The notes: generated by a model from the letters alone, not told the origin. A stretch of 64,000 nucleotides of DNA from Monodelphis domestica (GCF_027887165.1 NC_077227.1:355808850-355872849); one strand, 5' to 3'; positions 31,511 through 43,382 are shown, counted from the stretch's first letter. A program made the numbers and translations.

Positions 31511-32478
31511 GATATCTTTTTTTTTTAAACATTATTTTATTTGGTCATTTCCAAACATTATTCATTGGATACAAAAATCATTTTCTTTTTCTGCCCCCCC
31601 CCCCCCCTTCTCCCATAGCCAACTTATGATTTCTTAAAATGTAGTTTCCAGTCTTTTAAAAAAATCATTCTCTGGATGTGGATAGTGTTCTTTCTCATAA
31701 GTTCCTCTGGATTATCCTGGATCATTACATTGCTGCTAGTAGAAAAGTCTATTACATTTGATTGTGCCACAATGTATCAGTCTCTGTGTATAATGTTCTC
31801 CTGGTTCTGCTCCTTTCCCTCTGCATCAATTCCTGAAGGACTTTCCAGTTCTCATGGAATTCTTCCAGTTCATTATTACTTTCAGCACAATAATATTCTA
31901 TCACCATCTGATAACCACAGTTTATTTAGCCATTTCCTAATTGATGAACACCCCCTCATTTTCCAATTTTTTTCCACCCCAAAGAGCATGGCTATAAATA
32001 TTTTTGTACAAGTCTTTTTCCGTATTATCTCTTTGGGATACAAACCCAACAGTGGTAGGGCTAGGTTAAAGGGTAAGCATTTTTTTAAAGTCCCTTGGGC
32101 ATAGTTCCAAATTGCCCTCCAGAATTATTGGACCAATTCACACCACCACCAGCAGTGTATTAGTGACCCAATTTTGCCACATCCCCTCCAACATTTATTA
32201 CTTTCCTTTGCTGCCATATTGACCAATCTGCTAGGGGGTACCTCAGAGTTGTTTTGATTTGTGTATCTCTAATCAGGTGGGATGTAGAACACTTTTCATG
32301 TGCTTATTGATAGTTTTGATTTCATCGTGTGAAAACTGCCTATTCAAAATTTTGTAAATTTGACTTGTTCCTTATATATTTGGGAAATTAAATCTTTGTC
32401 CAAGAGTTTTGTTATAAAATTTTTCTCCCAGTTTGTTGCTTTCCTTCTAATTTTGATTGCATTGGTTTTGTTTTGTAC
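31511..32478 (-). mobile_element. L1-C, 3' half (split by ERV-B)
   Basis: L1 3' UTR and ORF2 C-terminal sequence on the minus strand, with its A-tail at 31511-31526 and a C-run at 31596-31609. It breaks off at ...ttttgttttgtac (32478). The continuation in the L1 consensus, gtacaaagcctttttt, is found at 35854, so the two pieces are one insertion split by ERV-B. Confidence 0.88.
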
Positions 32479-32675
32479 TACCTTTTTTTCTGCTTCTGCA
32501 TTCAAACTAGTCTTCTTTTCCCCCTCCTGAATTGTTCCTAAATATTCTTTGGTTCTTTCATTTAGTCCATGTGTGGGTTTATTTGGTTTTCTAAGACTAT
32601 CAACCATGTATTTTGTTTCTTCAGTTGTAGGTTTCATTGTATCTATTTTCTTTGCTGTTACTATATTAAGATAGT

Positions 32676-32993
32676 TTAGAGAATTGTGATGTTGCTTTTT
32701 CTCTCTTGATATAACATTATATTGTTGTTGATATAATTTTTTATAACTTTTCCTTTTTTTCCCATTCCTAAACCTGATTTACATGCAGAGAAATTTTCTA
32801 GATATGCTCTAATGTGTTCTTTGATTTTCTCTTCTCCTGTTAGTAAGCTCCATGTATTTGAATTATATATATCTTGTTGTATTTTTGCTATAGCATTCTG
32901 AATCTCTTTTTCCATCTCCATCACTTCTCTCTGCTTTTTACTAATGTTTTGTTCCAACCTTTCTTGTAAAATGCTTACAGAACCCCAAATCAC
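32676..32993 (-). pseudogene. ERV-B Gag C-terminal extension (coiled-coil part)
   Basis: About 105 codons rich in Glu, Lys and Gln with helical, coiled-coil-like character (KKQREVMEMEKEIQNAI). A further acidic piece follows at 32637-32480 in another frame. The region lies downstream of the zinc knuckle, the same position as the acidic extension in ERV-A. No known domain is recognised. Confidence 0.55.
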
Positions 32994-33146
32994 ATTTGTA
33001 GATACCTCCCTTTTGACACGATCGCCCTTTTTGTACTTTATGTCTAATCCCTCATGTTTCTTCCTCTTAACGACTTTCCATTCATTTCCCCCATATACAT
33101 TCTTTTGTTTTAATGAAGCAGGGTCCTGGCTTCATGCTGTGTATCT

Positions 33147-33410
33147 CTATCCTTTAGCTACAACTTCTGAGTAGCGAGGTTTCTCTCCTTTTTGGATAGC
33201 TGCCTGCATTGTTTTTAGATCTGTTGTTTCCAATTCTTTTAATCTGCAGTGATCACCACAGCTCTTATTATTTCTCTCATAGTTCTTATAATATCCTCTG
33301 TTTTGGGTGTTTGTCTGATATCTACCATTTCTGTTATTTCCCTGTTCATATCTTTGTTTTAGAGAACAATTTTTCACTGTGTGACCTATTTTGTTGCAAA
33401 GGAAACATCA
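33147..33410 (-). pseudogene. ERV-B Gag nucleocapsid
   Basis: The minus strand near 33410-33365 encodes CFLCNKIGHTVKNC, a single CCHC zinc knuckle. It is followed by a basic, Asn/Arg/Tyr-rich region and the motif KPRYSEVVA. ERV-A contains the same motif as KPRYSQVVS in a shifted frame near 17990. Stops end the open piece at 33147. Confidence 0.85.
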
Positions 33411-33716
33411 TCTGGTATCTCTCTGACTCCTCTTTTGTATTTAATAATTTGATCTGGTATATGTTCTGATAGTATTTAGATTTTTAACTTCTTCAATTTC
33501 TTTTTCAAGGACTGTTATTTCTTGTAATTTTTTCTTCAATTCATCTCTCTATGTCTCTGTCTCTCGCTCTCTCTTTCTGGTTCTCATAGAGATATGTTTC
33601 AGTTTCTCTTCGGTCAGCAATGGTTATAGAATCAAATTTTGGAAGAAGTTTCTGAAAAAATTTCTCATTTGGTGATTGCAGCCTTTTAAGAACTGCCTAC
33701 GGACATGAGCTACAGA

Positions 33717-33959
33717 CTATTGGAAATCCTGGCTAATCCCAAAGATTGACTCCACGTTTTCCATTAATCTGTCATTAAAGCTAGCCAGATGTTCGTTCTG
33801 GTTTTGAGTCATCCTGTCAAATTTACTCCAAGCATTGGGTCTGTCACAAAACAATTTAATGGCTTGTAGGAGGTCTTCTCTGTATCTTTTTAAGTATAAG
33901 AAATTTGCCGGTCTTGCAAAGTCAAAATCTTCCCTCTTATGTGCCGTAGGCCAGTCCAT
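33717..33959 (-). pseudogene. ERV-B Gag capsid C-terminal domain
   Basis: 80 codons including KRYREDLLQAIKLF and NEHLASFNDRLMEN, the latter in the position of the retroviral major homology/assembly region. It is similar in layout to gammaretroviral capsids and to the interrupted capsid of ERV-A. Confidence 0.8.
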
Positions 33960-34141
33960 CAGATTTTCATCTTACCTAGTCTTCTCTACAAATTGTCTCT
34001 GTTTGTTAGGACTGAATACTAATTAACTCCACATCTTCAAAATCAGGCTCATACACTTTTGAATGCTCTCTTCAGTTCCTTAACACATTTGTGAGGTTCA
34101 GAAATAAATTTTGGGAATCTCTTCTTTAGAGATTCCAGGTC

Positions 34142-34730
34142 TTATGTAGTGAAGGATTTGTGTATCTTTGTATGTAGGACTCCAGAACCATCAATAAGCC
34201 TGGCTATGTCACAAAGAGGCATAATTTTGTGTGCCCCTGTGACTCCAGATGTTGTGGTGTTCTCTGGCTTGCTAACTGATTTGGAATTGTCAACTACAGT
34301 ATCTTCAGTTGTTGAATCTTTAGCCTTGTCTGTATTACTGCCCATTTTGTCTTTGTTTGTAACTTCTTCCTTTTTCATTTCTCCAGTCCCCACATCACTA
34401 TCCTTATCTTTGTTCTTCTTAGATAAAGTCATTGCAAATCTCTGTTAGGATAGGAATCTCTCTAACTAAATCTTCCAGCTTGTTATCAATTATGAATATT
34501 TGAGCCCGTTTCTTTGGCAAGATCATTCTCATCATGGTCTTTACATAAGTCAAGGTCTGAATAGCTGCCATGAGGATAACATATACTTGGATTATTGTCT
34601 GCCACATAACTGAGTTGTTGAAAGGTAGAAAAGTCATGAATGAGGTAGTTTTCGAAATCATCTCAATAGTATCCATTACTACAGATGTTATGGTGTTATA
34701 TATTAGACAATAAGTCTATTATAAACCCAA
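34142..34730 (-). pseudogene. ERV-B Gag N-terminal region with hydrophobic segments
   Basis: The first ATG at 34676 opens an 85-codon frame with a clear hydrophobic helix (IIQVYVILMAAIQTLTYV). Upstream codons to about 34730 are also hydrophobic but contain stops. A frame change near 34430 leads to a polar Lys/Asp/Thr-rich linker and the capsid start with HTKIHKSFTT, which matches HIKTHKPFTT of ERV-A. The layout hydrophobic domain - linker - capsid is thus shared with ERV-A. No matrix motif is recognised. Confidence 0.75.
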
Positions 34731-34875
34731 AATAATGATAACAGAAGCCCAGAATAGTAACTGCCATATATTGTCTTTTTCTTCTATTGATCTTTTCACT
34801 TGAACCCTAGAGATGGCTACCCTTGTTCAGGGGTTCCAACTGTCACCCCCTTATAGTAGACTAAGGTGGATTCTT

Positions 34876-34893
34876 TTTGAAACTGGGGTGCCA
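34876..34893 (-). other. Probable primer-binding site of ERV-B
   Basis: Four bases after the LTR end (TACA at 34901-34898) the minus strand reads TGGCACCCCAGTTTCAAA. The position and the TGG start fit a tRNA primer-binding site. The first bases are close to a lysine-tRNA type site, but the match is incomplete and the tRNA is not assigned. Confidence 0.45.
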
Positions 34894-34897
34894 AAAC

Positions 34898-35851
34898 TGT
34901 ATTAGCGCGGTATCAGGAACCAAAGTTTGACAAGTAACTGAGAGGGAGGGAACAGATAAAGAGAAACACCACTTCCCTCCCAGACAGAGCTGTCCCAAAG
35001 AAGGTGAAGCAAATCATTGTCCAGAGCTGAAGGGGAAGAGGAAATCCCCTTTAATTTCTGGTTTCTGTTCTCTTCTTTGGATGATTGTTATCTGTGATCC
35101 CCTTAGTACAGTGGTTCTCAACCTTTCTAATGCCATGACCCTGCAATACAGTTCCTCATGTTGCAGTGACCCCAAACCAAAAAATTATTTTGGTGGCTAC
35201 TTCAAAACTGTAATTTTGCTACAGTTATGATTTGGAATGTAAATACCTGATATGCATTATATATTCTCATTGCTACAAATTGAGAGGTTGAGAACTGCTG
35301 CCTTAATATATTGAAGAAGAGATGTCTAATTCTTTGGTAAGTTATAAGATCTATTTATTAGTTGGTAGGTCTGGAATGGTAGTTTAGGGAAAAGAGAAAC
35401 AGGAAGTCTCCATTCTATTTTCTACCTAAAGTTTCTTCAGGGGTTGAGACTCAGGTCAAGAGACCTAAGTCCCAGAAGACCTTAGTATCTTTGTGGAATC
35501 AGGTTGGTGTAATTTCCTGAGATAGAGTTACAGCTTTGAAGGAAGATATTTGGAGTGGATAGTCTCTTGCCTTCTCCAAAGGGAAAAAGTCTCTATCTAT
35601 AAGGAAAGATGGTTAATCTGGGTCTCTTCAGATCAAAGAGGGATTGTATCAGGATAAGATCAGCAAGATTTTCCTTTCCCTCCCAGTTCAGGAGGACAAG
35701 AAAAATATTTTTCCAACTGTTCATCTGCTTTTCTTAGTTGGAGATTACAGTCCCATCCCTGGTTGGCAGCCAAAGTTCTGTTTCCACCTTGCATGAGATT
35801 TCATTGTAAAATCCAGTCTTTGCAATATATTGTATCTCTCTCATCCACAGC
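34898..35851 (-). mobile_element. ERV-B 5' LTR, split by a hAT element
   Basis: The region between the primer-binding-site-like motif and the L1-C junction has no coding capacity and ends in TACA next to the leader. Without the 192-bp hAT insertion and its duplication it is about 750 bp. It does not resemble LTR families X or Y. Confidence 0.65.
35109..35300 (+). mobile_element. hAT MITE (Charlie/URR1/SPIN-like), with TSD
   Basis: A 192-bp element with inverted ends CAGTGGTTCTCAACC and GGTTGAGAACTGCTG (two mismatches). It is flanked by CCTTAGTA (35101-35108) and CCTTAATA (35301-35308), a hAT-type 8-bp duplication with one difference. Internal blocks 'acagttcctcatgttg' and 'actgtaattttgctac' match a mammalian non-autonomous hAT group known to me. 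It has no coding capacity. Confidence 0.88.
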
Positions 35852-37127
35852 TTGTACAAAGCCTTTTTTAATTTGATATAATCAAAGTCATTCATTTTAC
35901 ATTTTGCAGTGTTTTCTATCTCTTCCTTGGGCTTAAATTCCTTACTTTCTGACAGGTATACTACTCTATGTTCACTGATTTCACTCTTTATTTTTAAGTT
36001 ATTTACCCATTTTGAATTTATCTTGTATCTTGCATAGATGTTAATTGAAACCTAATTTTTCCCATACTGTTTTCCAGTTTTCCCAGCAGTTTTTATCAAA
36101 TAATCAGTTCTTGTACCAAAAGCTGGGAGTCTTTGGGTTTATTGAATACTAGCTTACTGAGGTCATTTACCCTAAGTCTATTTCACTGATCCACCCTTCT
36201 GTCTCTTAGCTAGTACCATATTGTTTTGATGGCCACTTTTTATAATACAGTTTAAGATCTGGTACTGCTAGGCCCCCATCCTTCACATTTTTTCTCTTTT
36301 ATTTTCCTTGATATTCTTGATCTTTTGTTCTTCCAGATGAACTTTGTTTTAATTTTTTCTAATTCTATAAAAAAGTTTCTTGGTAGTTTGATAGGTATGG
36401 CACTGAATAAGTAGATTAATTTGGGTCGGATTGTCATTTTTATTATATTAGCTTGTCCTACTCAGGAGCAATTAATGTTTTTCCAGTTGTTTAGATCTAG
36501 TTTTAATTGTGTGAAAAGTGTTTTGTAGTTGTGTTCATATAATTCCCGTGTTTGTCTTGGTAGATATATTCCTAAATATTTTATATTATCTAGAGTGATT
36601 TTATTTTTTATTTTTTTGAAAATTTTATTTAATTAGTCAATTTAGAATATTTTTCCTTGGTTATAATAATTATATTCTTTCCCTCTTCTCCCCACACCCC
36701 CTCCCATGGTCAACACACAACTCCACTGGGTTTTACATGTGTCCTTGATCAAAACCTATTTCCATATTATTGATGTTTGCACTAGGGTGATTATTTAGAG
36801 TCTATATCCTCAATCATATCCCCATAGACCCATGTGATCAAGCATTTGTTTTTCTTCCGTTTCTACTCCCACGGTTTTTCCTCTGAATGTGGATAGCATT
36901 CTTTCACATAAATCCCTCCGAATTGTTCTGGATCATTGCATTGCTACTAACAGAGAAGTCCATTACATTTGATTGTACCACAGTGTATCACTCTCTGTGT
37001 ACAATGTTCTCCTGGTTCTGCTCCTTTCATAGAGTTATTTTAAATGGAGTTTTTCTTTCTAACTCCTTTGTTGGAAATATATAGAAATGCTGATGATTTA
37101 TGTGGGTTTATCTTGTACCCTGCATAT
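35852..37127 (-). mobile_element. L1-C, 5' half (split), with nested L1
   Basis: Continuation of L1-C across ERV-B: ORF2 sequence between the C-terminal domain and the RT thumb. 36252-36437 encodes [17 protein letters not shown] and [13 protein letters not shown], typical of L1 ORF2 downstream of RT. The element resumes after the nested L1 at 36604-37029 and ends near 37127. Confidence 0.88.
36604..37029 (-). mobile_element. Nested L1 3'-end insertion with 13-bp TSD
   Basis: A 426-bp L1 3' end (A-tail seen as T/A-rich at 36604-36640, then 3' UTR and the end of ORF2) sits inside L1-C in the same orientation. It is flanked by tagagtgatttta (36591-36603) and tagagttatttta (37030-37042), 13 bp with one mismatch, and the host L1 sequence reads through continuously once the insert is removed. 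Confidence 0.92.
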
Positions 37128-38671
37128 GTTCTTTTTATAGAAAATTAAAACAAATGAGACAATATTTGTGTCAGTAAATACTTTAATAACTTCTTTTATT
37201 TAGGTTGGTCCCTCTTCTTGAAAGCAAGATTTCTTCCATAAATTCTGTTGAAAGCTTCTTTGATGTCATAAGATCATACGGAACTTAGAGTCATTATTTT
37301 TACCATGAAGATAACTTTTGACTCCGTGTCACCTAAAAGATTTAGAATTGGAAGAGACCTCAGAAGACATAGAATCTAATACTCTGAATGTATAGCTGAA
37401 GAAACTGAAGTCCAGAGAGATTAAGTGACTTAGTTGAATTCACAAAGGTAGGGTCCTCTAGCTCCAAATCCAGTGTTTCTCTTCCTCTGTGATTCTCATT
37501 CATGACTTACTCAACTTTTCTTATGGAATATCTACTCAGTGTGCTAATTGACCTTCCTTTTAAAATGTTAGAAGTTTGCTTGAGGAACACCTCTCTGCTG
37601 TGTCTCACTCCTGTTATGTGACCAATCCACTCCTTTTTTATGTTTAAATATACTCAATCTTTTGCAGTACTTGTGCCATTAGAAATATGTCTCAGCTTGG
37701 TAAGCCAATAACGAAGTTAAAAAATAGAAATAATTATTGAAGTGCCTTATCTAAATACTATTTTCTGCATCACAAATTTCTCATAGATTTTCACAGTTGA
37801 GACTTTAACTAGAAATAGTTAAACTGTTAAGTATTGAAACTATTAACTGTGAAATACCACAGTACTTCTCAAGAGTAGGATTTGTCATTAAAGTATATTT
37901 TACAATTGTTGTTTCTGGGTTTTTTTTTTTTAAGTCAAACCTCCTAAATAGTAAAATTGAGAAAATTCCTAGCTAGTACCCTGTTTATGAGGATAATACC
38001 AAATATTATGGAGTGAGTTGATTAGAATGATTTCAATTGACTTTTTGATATTGACCATGCTCCTTAGATAACTGAGAAAAGAAATTTGATTTTGTTTTGT
38101 ATTGGAACTCTGGAGAAATATGCTTTTATTGGGTGGATTAAATTTTGCTGAATTAGTGAGATTTACTATGATGTCAAGTTCTGACACTTTACACTAGGAA
38201 ATTCTTTAATCTCTTCTGACTTTAAGTGCTATTGAGTAAGTGACTGTGATGGACCAACTTATACTTTATTGAACTGAAAAAGATTGATATGATTTCCAAG
38301 TGCCTAATTTATTTTTGGACATAATTTTCTCACTGGGTTGTATGGTTCGCAACATTTTTATATAGTCTTAGACAAACAGCCACTCTCAGTCTGAAAGTAT
38401 TTTCACTAGCCTTGGCTTCCAGTTTTGTACGTAGGCTACATGATAGCAGGCAACTTCCAAGTTGTTATACAAGTAACAATAAACCATTTCAAGTCACATA
38501 TTTCAGTAAAATGGAAAGGAAGAAATAATTAATAATAAATCACACTAAATATAATCTTTTGTATAGGAATGTTTACATTCCCACTCTCCTTTAGTCTCCA
38601 GTGTTTTTTGTACTTTGATATTCTTAGCTGAGATGTGCCTATGTAGTTTATTTTATTTTATTTTAATTACT
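37128..38671. other. Intron 3 sequence, mostly unassigned
   Basis: AT-rich DNA. An antisense MIR-class block is visible at about 37325-37500 ('gaagaaactgaagtccagagagattaagtgac'). No exon or RNA gene is recognised in the rest. Confidence 0.5.
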
Positions 38672-38795
38672 TATTTTTTTAAAACACTAACCTTCTGTTG
38701 TAGTATCAGTTGTAAGACAGTGTTGCAAGGGCTAGGCAATTAGGGTTAAATGACTTGTCCAGGGTCATATAGCTAGGAAGTATCTGAGATCAGCC
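38672..38795 (-). mobile_element. Marsupial SINE, old partial copy
   Basis: The body blocks 'gggctaggcaatta', 'gacttgtccagggtcatatagctagg' identify the family; the tRNA-like head is lost and divergence is higher than in other copies. Confidence 0.7.
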
Positions 38796-39101
38796 CGCGT
38801 AGTTTAAATAGCACCAGTATCCAAGAAATGCAGATCTAAATATACCACATTTCACAGAAGACTTTGCCACTAGGGGTACTCTTCCCCATTATGGAGCTAC
38901 TACCTCTTCTTCTGCTGCACTGGTCACACAAACTACACAGATCCCATTAGGGTTAATAATGGAGAACATGGCTGTTCACACAACTTGGATGAGATGAGTG
39001 AACAACTTTAATCCTTCTGTTGAGATGGAGGACCACTAGACCCTACCACCTGCCCTTGGGACTTCCAGGCCTTTCCATCTGATTTGCAGCTGAAATCTTT
39101 T

Positions 39102-39299
39102 TTTTTTTAAATCCTTACCTTCCATCTTAGAATCATTTCTGGGTATTGGTTCTAAGGCAGAAGAGTGATAAGGGCTAGGCAATGGGGGTTAAGTGACTTG
39201 CCCAGGGTCATACAGTTAGTGTCTGATGCTGGATTTGAACCCAGGACCTCCCATCTCTGGGCCTTACTTTCAATCCACTGAGCCACTCAGAGGTCCCCT
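39102..39299 (-). mobile_element. Marsupial tRNA-derived SINE, with 15-bp TSD
   Basis: A full copy, antisense to MRPL22. cagctgaaatctttt occurs at 39087-39101 and 39300-39314. An L2-like tail ('cagagactgtttggc' to 'cctcagtatttaacatatag') flanks it at 39315-39430. Confidence 0.92.
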
Positions 39300-39666
39300 C
39301 AGCTGAAATCTTTTATGTTCTTTCCCCCCTCCCCCCAGTTACAATGTTAGCTTCAGGGCAGAGACTGTTTGGCTTTTTATATTTATATCCTCAGTATTTA
39401 ACATATAGCGACCACTTAATAAGTCTCTTTACATTTGTTCTTTCATCCCTTTGAAGACCTCTTCTTTTTTATGGCTTTTTGGTTCTATAGATGCAGTAAT
39501 ATGTCATGAATTATGTTTCTACTAATTAGGAATTTGTGATAATTTAGATAGAGACTGGACTGTGTAAACCTTAAAATTTCTTAGACTTATGAATGTTGGA
39601 AAATTCCCCGTTGGGAAATTTCATACTTGAAAAAATTTTCTACTGATAGTAAGAACTGTATTGGAA

Positions 39667-40383
39667 TGTGAAACTCCTTGGCATGGGAGGATCCTTCTCC
39701 TCCCTACTTAAGACTACTTTAGGACAGAAACCTTTTGCTAAACAATGGAAAGGGCTTTGATCTATGCTTAAGCATAGAACAGGAAGTTCTTTGAGTCATG
39801 ATTGATTTTAGAATTGATACAATAGAGATACTTGGAATGACAGAACCAGGTCTTGGAACTTACAATCTTCACCCTACTCAGAGTAACAGGATTTAGGAAG
39901 GGCTGCAGCAAAGATCAAGATTTAATTATTTGAGAATATGACCTTCAACAGACATGTGCAAAGGAAACAGACCTCTGGGCGGTCCTGGGTTAAGCTAGAG
40001 CCACCACAGGGGAGACATCGACAGTGATTGGTAGATGTGAGAACTGAGGGGAGGGGACTTAGATGGTTGCCTTAAAGATAGCGGGGTCTGAGGACAGGGG
40101 GAGGAGGTTTTGCTCTGAGAGGTTTTGCTCTGAAGGAGTCTGAGAGGAGAGAGGTCCTGGAGGGAGAGCTCCTGGAGAGATCTGAGAGGAGGGCTTGCTC
40201 TGAAGGAGGCTGGAGGTGAAGGCCCCTGAGACTGTTTCTCCATTTTGGTCACGTGAGTGATAGGGACTGATATCTTTTCTTTGTCTCAGCTATCTAAGGG
40301 CTTGGGCCTTTGGCCCAGCCTAAGCAGATTGGGTATTTAAGCCCTATTCCCATCTCTCCCCTTTCTTTCTCTCTCACTCTTAC

Positions 40384-40428
<45 letters not shown>

Positions 40429-40595
40429 TTCTCTCTCTCTCTCTCTAATACCTTTCTTCCTCCTGTTTGTAATTAAAAACTCCATAAAAGGTTGACTGCT
40501 GACTTGAGTTTTCATTTAGGAATTACATAGCTGAATTCCTTGGCGACCTTAAATTAATATATATATCAGTCTTTTAAAGTGATTTCCATATCACA
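39667..40595 (+). mobile_element. LTR of family Y (sense, approximate left end)
   Basis: The right part matches the LTR at 29837-30385: 'gtaattaaaaactccataaaag', 'gacttgagttttcatttaggaatt', 'attccttggcgaccttaaattaat' and a terminal ATATCACA at 40595. It contains a (CT)n tract. The left end, TGTGAAACTCC at 39667, is a guess from the LTR at 12252-12937. Confidence 0.55.
40386..40446. repeat. (CT)n microsatellite
   Basis: About 61 bp of nearly pure CT, with a single TATTT break, inside the LTR just upstream of its poly(A)-signal region. Confidence 0.95.
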
Positions 40596-42269
40596 ACTGA
40601 AAATTATTAATATACTTAAAAAAAGGTAACCACTTTGCAAATTCCTATCATGAACAGGATTATTGGGAGAACTGTCATTTTATTCTGTATCTTTTTCAAG
40701 TAATCTCAATGTATTTAAAAAGTTTAATTTTCTTATATGCAATCGACAAATTAATTTTAAATCATTCTTATCAATTTGAGAGACTCATGGCCTCGTAGAT
40801 AGAATGTGAACCTTGAAAACGGAAGAGCTTTTGTTCAAGTTTTATCTCTGACACTGACTATGTGAATCCTTAGAAAGTCACAACTTCTCAGTGCTCTGTG
40901 AAAGTCTTTAAAGACAGAGAAGGTACTGAGTTGCATTGGTAGAAAGTTTTGTAGTAATGAAATCACAAGTCCAATTGCATCTTATCAATTCTGTTTTTAA
41001 AAATCCCAGTTATTAATACCCATTTACTAAATTAAATCTCTTCAGGTAGACTTAGGGCTTATACTGTGTAACACTTTTTCCAGGTACTAATTACTATATA
41101 CATGTAAAATTAATTGAATGTATTTCTTTAAAAAGTATTTCCACTTAACAGAATATGAAATACTTTTCTTTAGTAATTGATATTTTTCACCCAGACTAAT
41201 TTCCTACCATCCAGGTATTCCTGCAGTTCATTGCATTATGTCTTGGACTATCCAGTTATCTCAATTGAATCCTTAAAAAAAAATCTCCCATCATCCTTTA
41301 AAAAGTCATAACTTTTTCTGCTTTAAGTAAATGTTCACCTTCTCCTTTTGACTTTTGAAGAGGATAAGTAGCTGTTCCCCTATCTTTGTGGTACTTGATC
41401 TTTTCTCCATGCTCTCTCTAGGATTATGGTATTAAATAATGCTAAGTTAATCATATATACTGCAGGTTCAAAGATAACACACCAAAGGAAATCAAGAAAG
41501 GAAATATTTCCATATAAAGAATTGCATTTAGTGGATTAATTTTTATGGATTAATATTAGCAGTCATGACAGTTTTCTTTTCTCTCTCTCCTGCTTCCCAG
41601 GACACTTTATTTCTGAAATATAATTAGGCTATTGCTACAGTTTTCAGCCTGTCAGCTTCTATTGTAACTGAAAGGAGATATAGTCAGTATTAAAAGATCA
41701 GCCTCTTGAGAGAAGACCACTGCTACTTCTGAAGCATTTGAAATTTCCAGCAGAGGCTAGCTAGGATGTTTAGGAAAGTTCTTTCAATCATCAGCTTTAT
41801 CTTCACTGGCAAGCATTTTCCAAAAGTAAAAAGAAAATTAAGCCCTCAAAAAGCATTTATTGAGTCCTGACTACATCCTAGCACTATGAATATATGTTCC
41901 CCTCATGCCTTTGTCCAGGCTGCTCCCCATCTCACTTTTGCCTCATAGGACCCCTGTCTTCCTTCAAGATGCAGCTCAGGGGCCACCTTCTATATGCAAC
42001 TTCTCTAGTCCTCTGTCTCAAACAACCTGATATTTAAGTACTTTGTAGGTTAAAAAAAATTCCTTTCTGTTTATTCTATATATCCTTATAGATGTTTTAA
42101 TTGTCTCTGTTAGGATGTAAGCTTTTTGGGAGTGGAGATTGTTTTATTTGTATTTGTGTCCCCAGCACCCAACACAATTTCTGGTATGTGGTAGATGCCT
42201 AATTAATGCTTGTTAATTTACATTATCTAAACAATCAGAATATTGCTTTCTAAAGGAAAATAATTGCTT
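40596..42269. other. Intron 3 sequence with old repeats
   Basis: A sense MIR-like block lies at 40790-40900 and an L2 3'-end-like block at about 41890-42210 ('tgtgtccccagcacccaacacaattt'). The remainder is unassigned. No exon is recognised. Confidence 0.5.
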
Positions 42270-43130
42270 TGTCATGAAACTGTTAAATTTATTATGTTTG
42301 AACTTGAATATATTTAATTGGTGGTCACCAGGGATTTAATTGCTAAATACCAAAATGAATTACTAAAGTAGAATGTAAATTTATGGTAGTTTGAGTCCAA
42401 GATATTAAGGAATGAGAGAGAGAGAGAGAGAGAGAAAAACTCTAGCTTCCTCTGAGCCAGGTAGAAATTCTATGGCCCTAAGGACTTTTCTTGGAGGTTC
42501 ACACCTCCAGAAAAGGCAAGGAACTAAGTCAGCCTTTCACTCACCAGGGTGACAGTCAAAAACGAAAGCAGTCTGAGGTCTCCTGCACGAGCTCCTCCAG
42601 GGTCAAGTTCTGCAGCCAAGTCCGAGTGTCTGTCTTCCAGTCTCTCCTCCAAGTGACTCTTCTTCACTCCAAACTTGAGAGACTGATCCTCCAGTCCAAC
42701 TCTGAGTCAGAGTTCTTCAATCTATGTCTCCTTCAGTCTTTGTTTCCTCTATTTGAAGACCTTTTTCTCTTGTGTCACCTTCCCTAAATTTCACATCTAC
42801 CAATCACAGCAAGATGCTCCTCTCCAGGTTTGCCCACTCAGTGTATAAAATGGGTGTTCACACCTTTTTTGGTTAGATCATACCTTTTTTAGTTAGTTGG
42901 CACCTTTAGTGGTAAAATGGGTCGATCTACTTCAAATATTGAGTTAACACTTTTAGGGATTAAAATCTAAAAATAGACTGGAGATTACAATTCAATCTTC
43001 CCAATAAAGGAAGAGCTAAATACCTTCATTGTTACAATCAGGGGATTACAATTTAATCTTCACAATCAAGGAAGAGCTAAGTACCTTCATTGTTACAATC
43101 AGGAGATATAGCTAAATCCAATCTTCACAA
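42270..43130 (-). mobile_element. LTR of family Y (antisense), U3 with 61-bp tandem repeat
   Basis: The left end TGTCATGAAACTG and the block 'ggtggtcaccagggatttaattg' correspond inverted to the 3' ends of the other family Y LTRs. A (GA)n tract at 42414-42434 matches the position of the (CT)n tract in the 39.7-kb copy. A 61-bp unit is repeated at 42984-43044 and 43045-43105. The right end is approximate. Confidence 0.6.
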
Positions 43131-43382
43131 AACCTTTGGCAAAAAGGAAAGTTTTTTTTTTCAATGTTGTACTTTTTGTTCTGGTGTATTTAGATAAGCA
43201 AACATAAAAATATTCCTGCTTAGCTCCTCTAGGTGAAGAAACATTAATGCTGGTACTGATTGGTCCCATAAGAGTAGTAAAAACGAAATTTTCCAATATT
43301 ATGATTGGGAATGTTAGGTCTCCCTTAACTTTTAGCTAAAAACATTGTTTTAAAAAAAGATTTCCTATAATGGGTTTTAAAA

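Larger units (their letters stand above)
32479..35851 (-). mobile_element. ERV-B: gag-containing class I ERV remnant
   Basis: A minus-strand ERV inserted in L1-C. From right to left: an LTR (35851-34898), a primer-binding-site-like TGGCACCCCAGTTT (34893-34880), gag with a hydrophobic N-terminus (34676 down), capsid, one zinc knuckle, and a long C-terminal Gag extension ending at 32479. Protease, pol, env and the second LTR are absent. TTGTAC occurs at both junctions with L1-C (32473-32478 and 35852-35857), which suggests a target duplication or microhomology. Confidence 0.85.
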
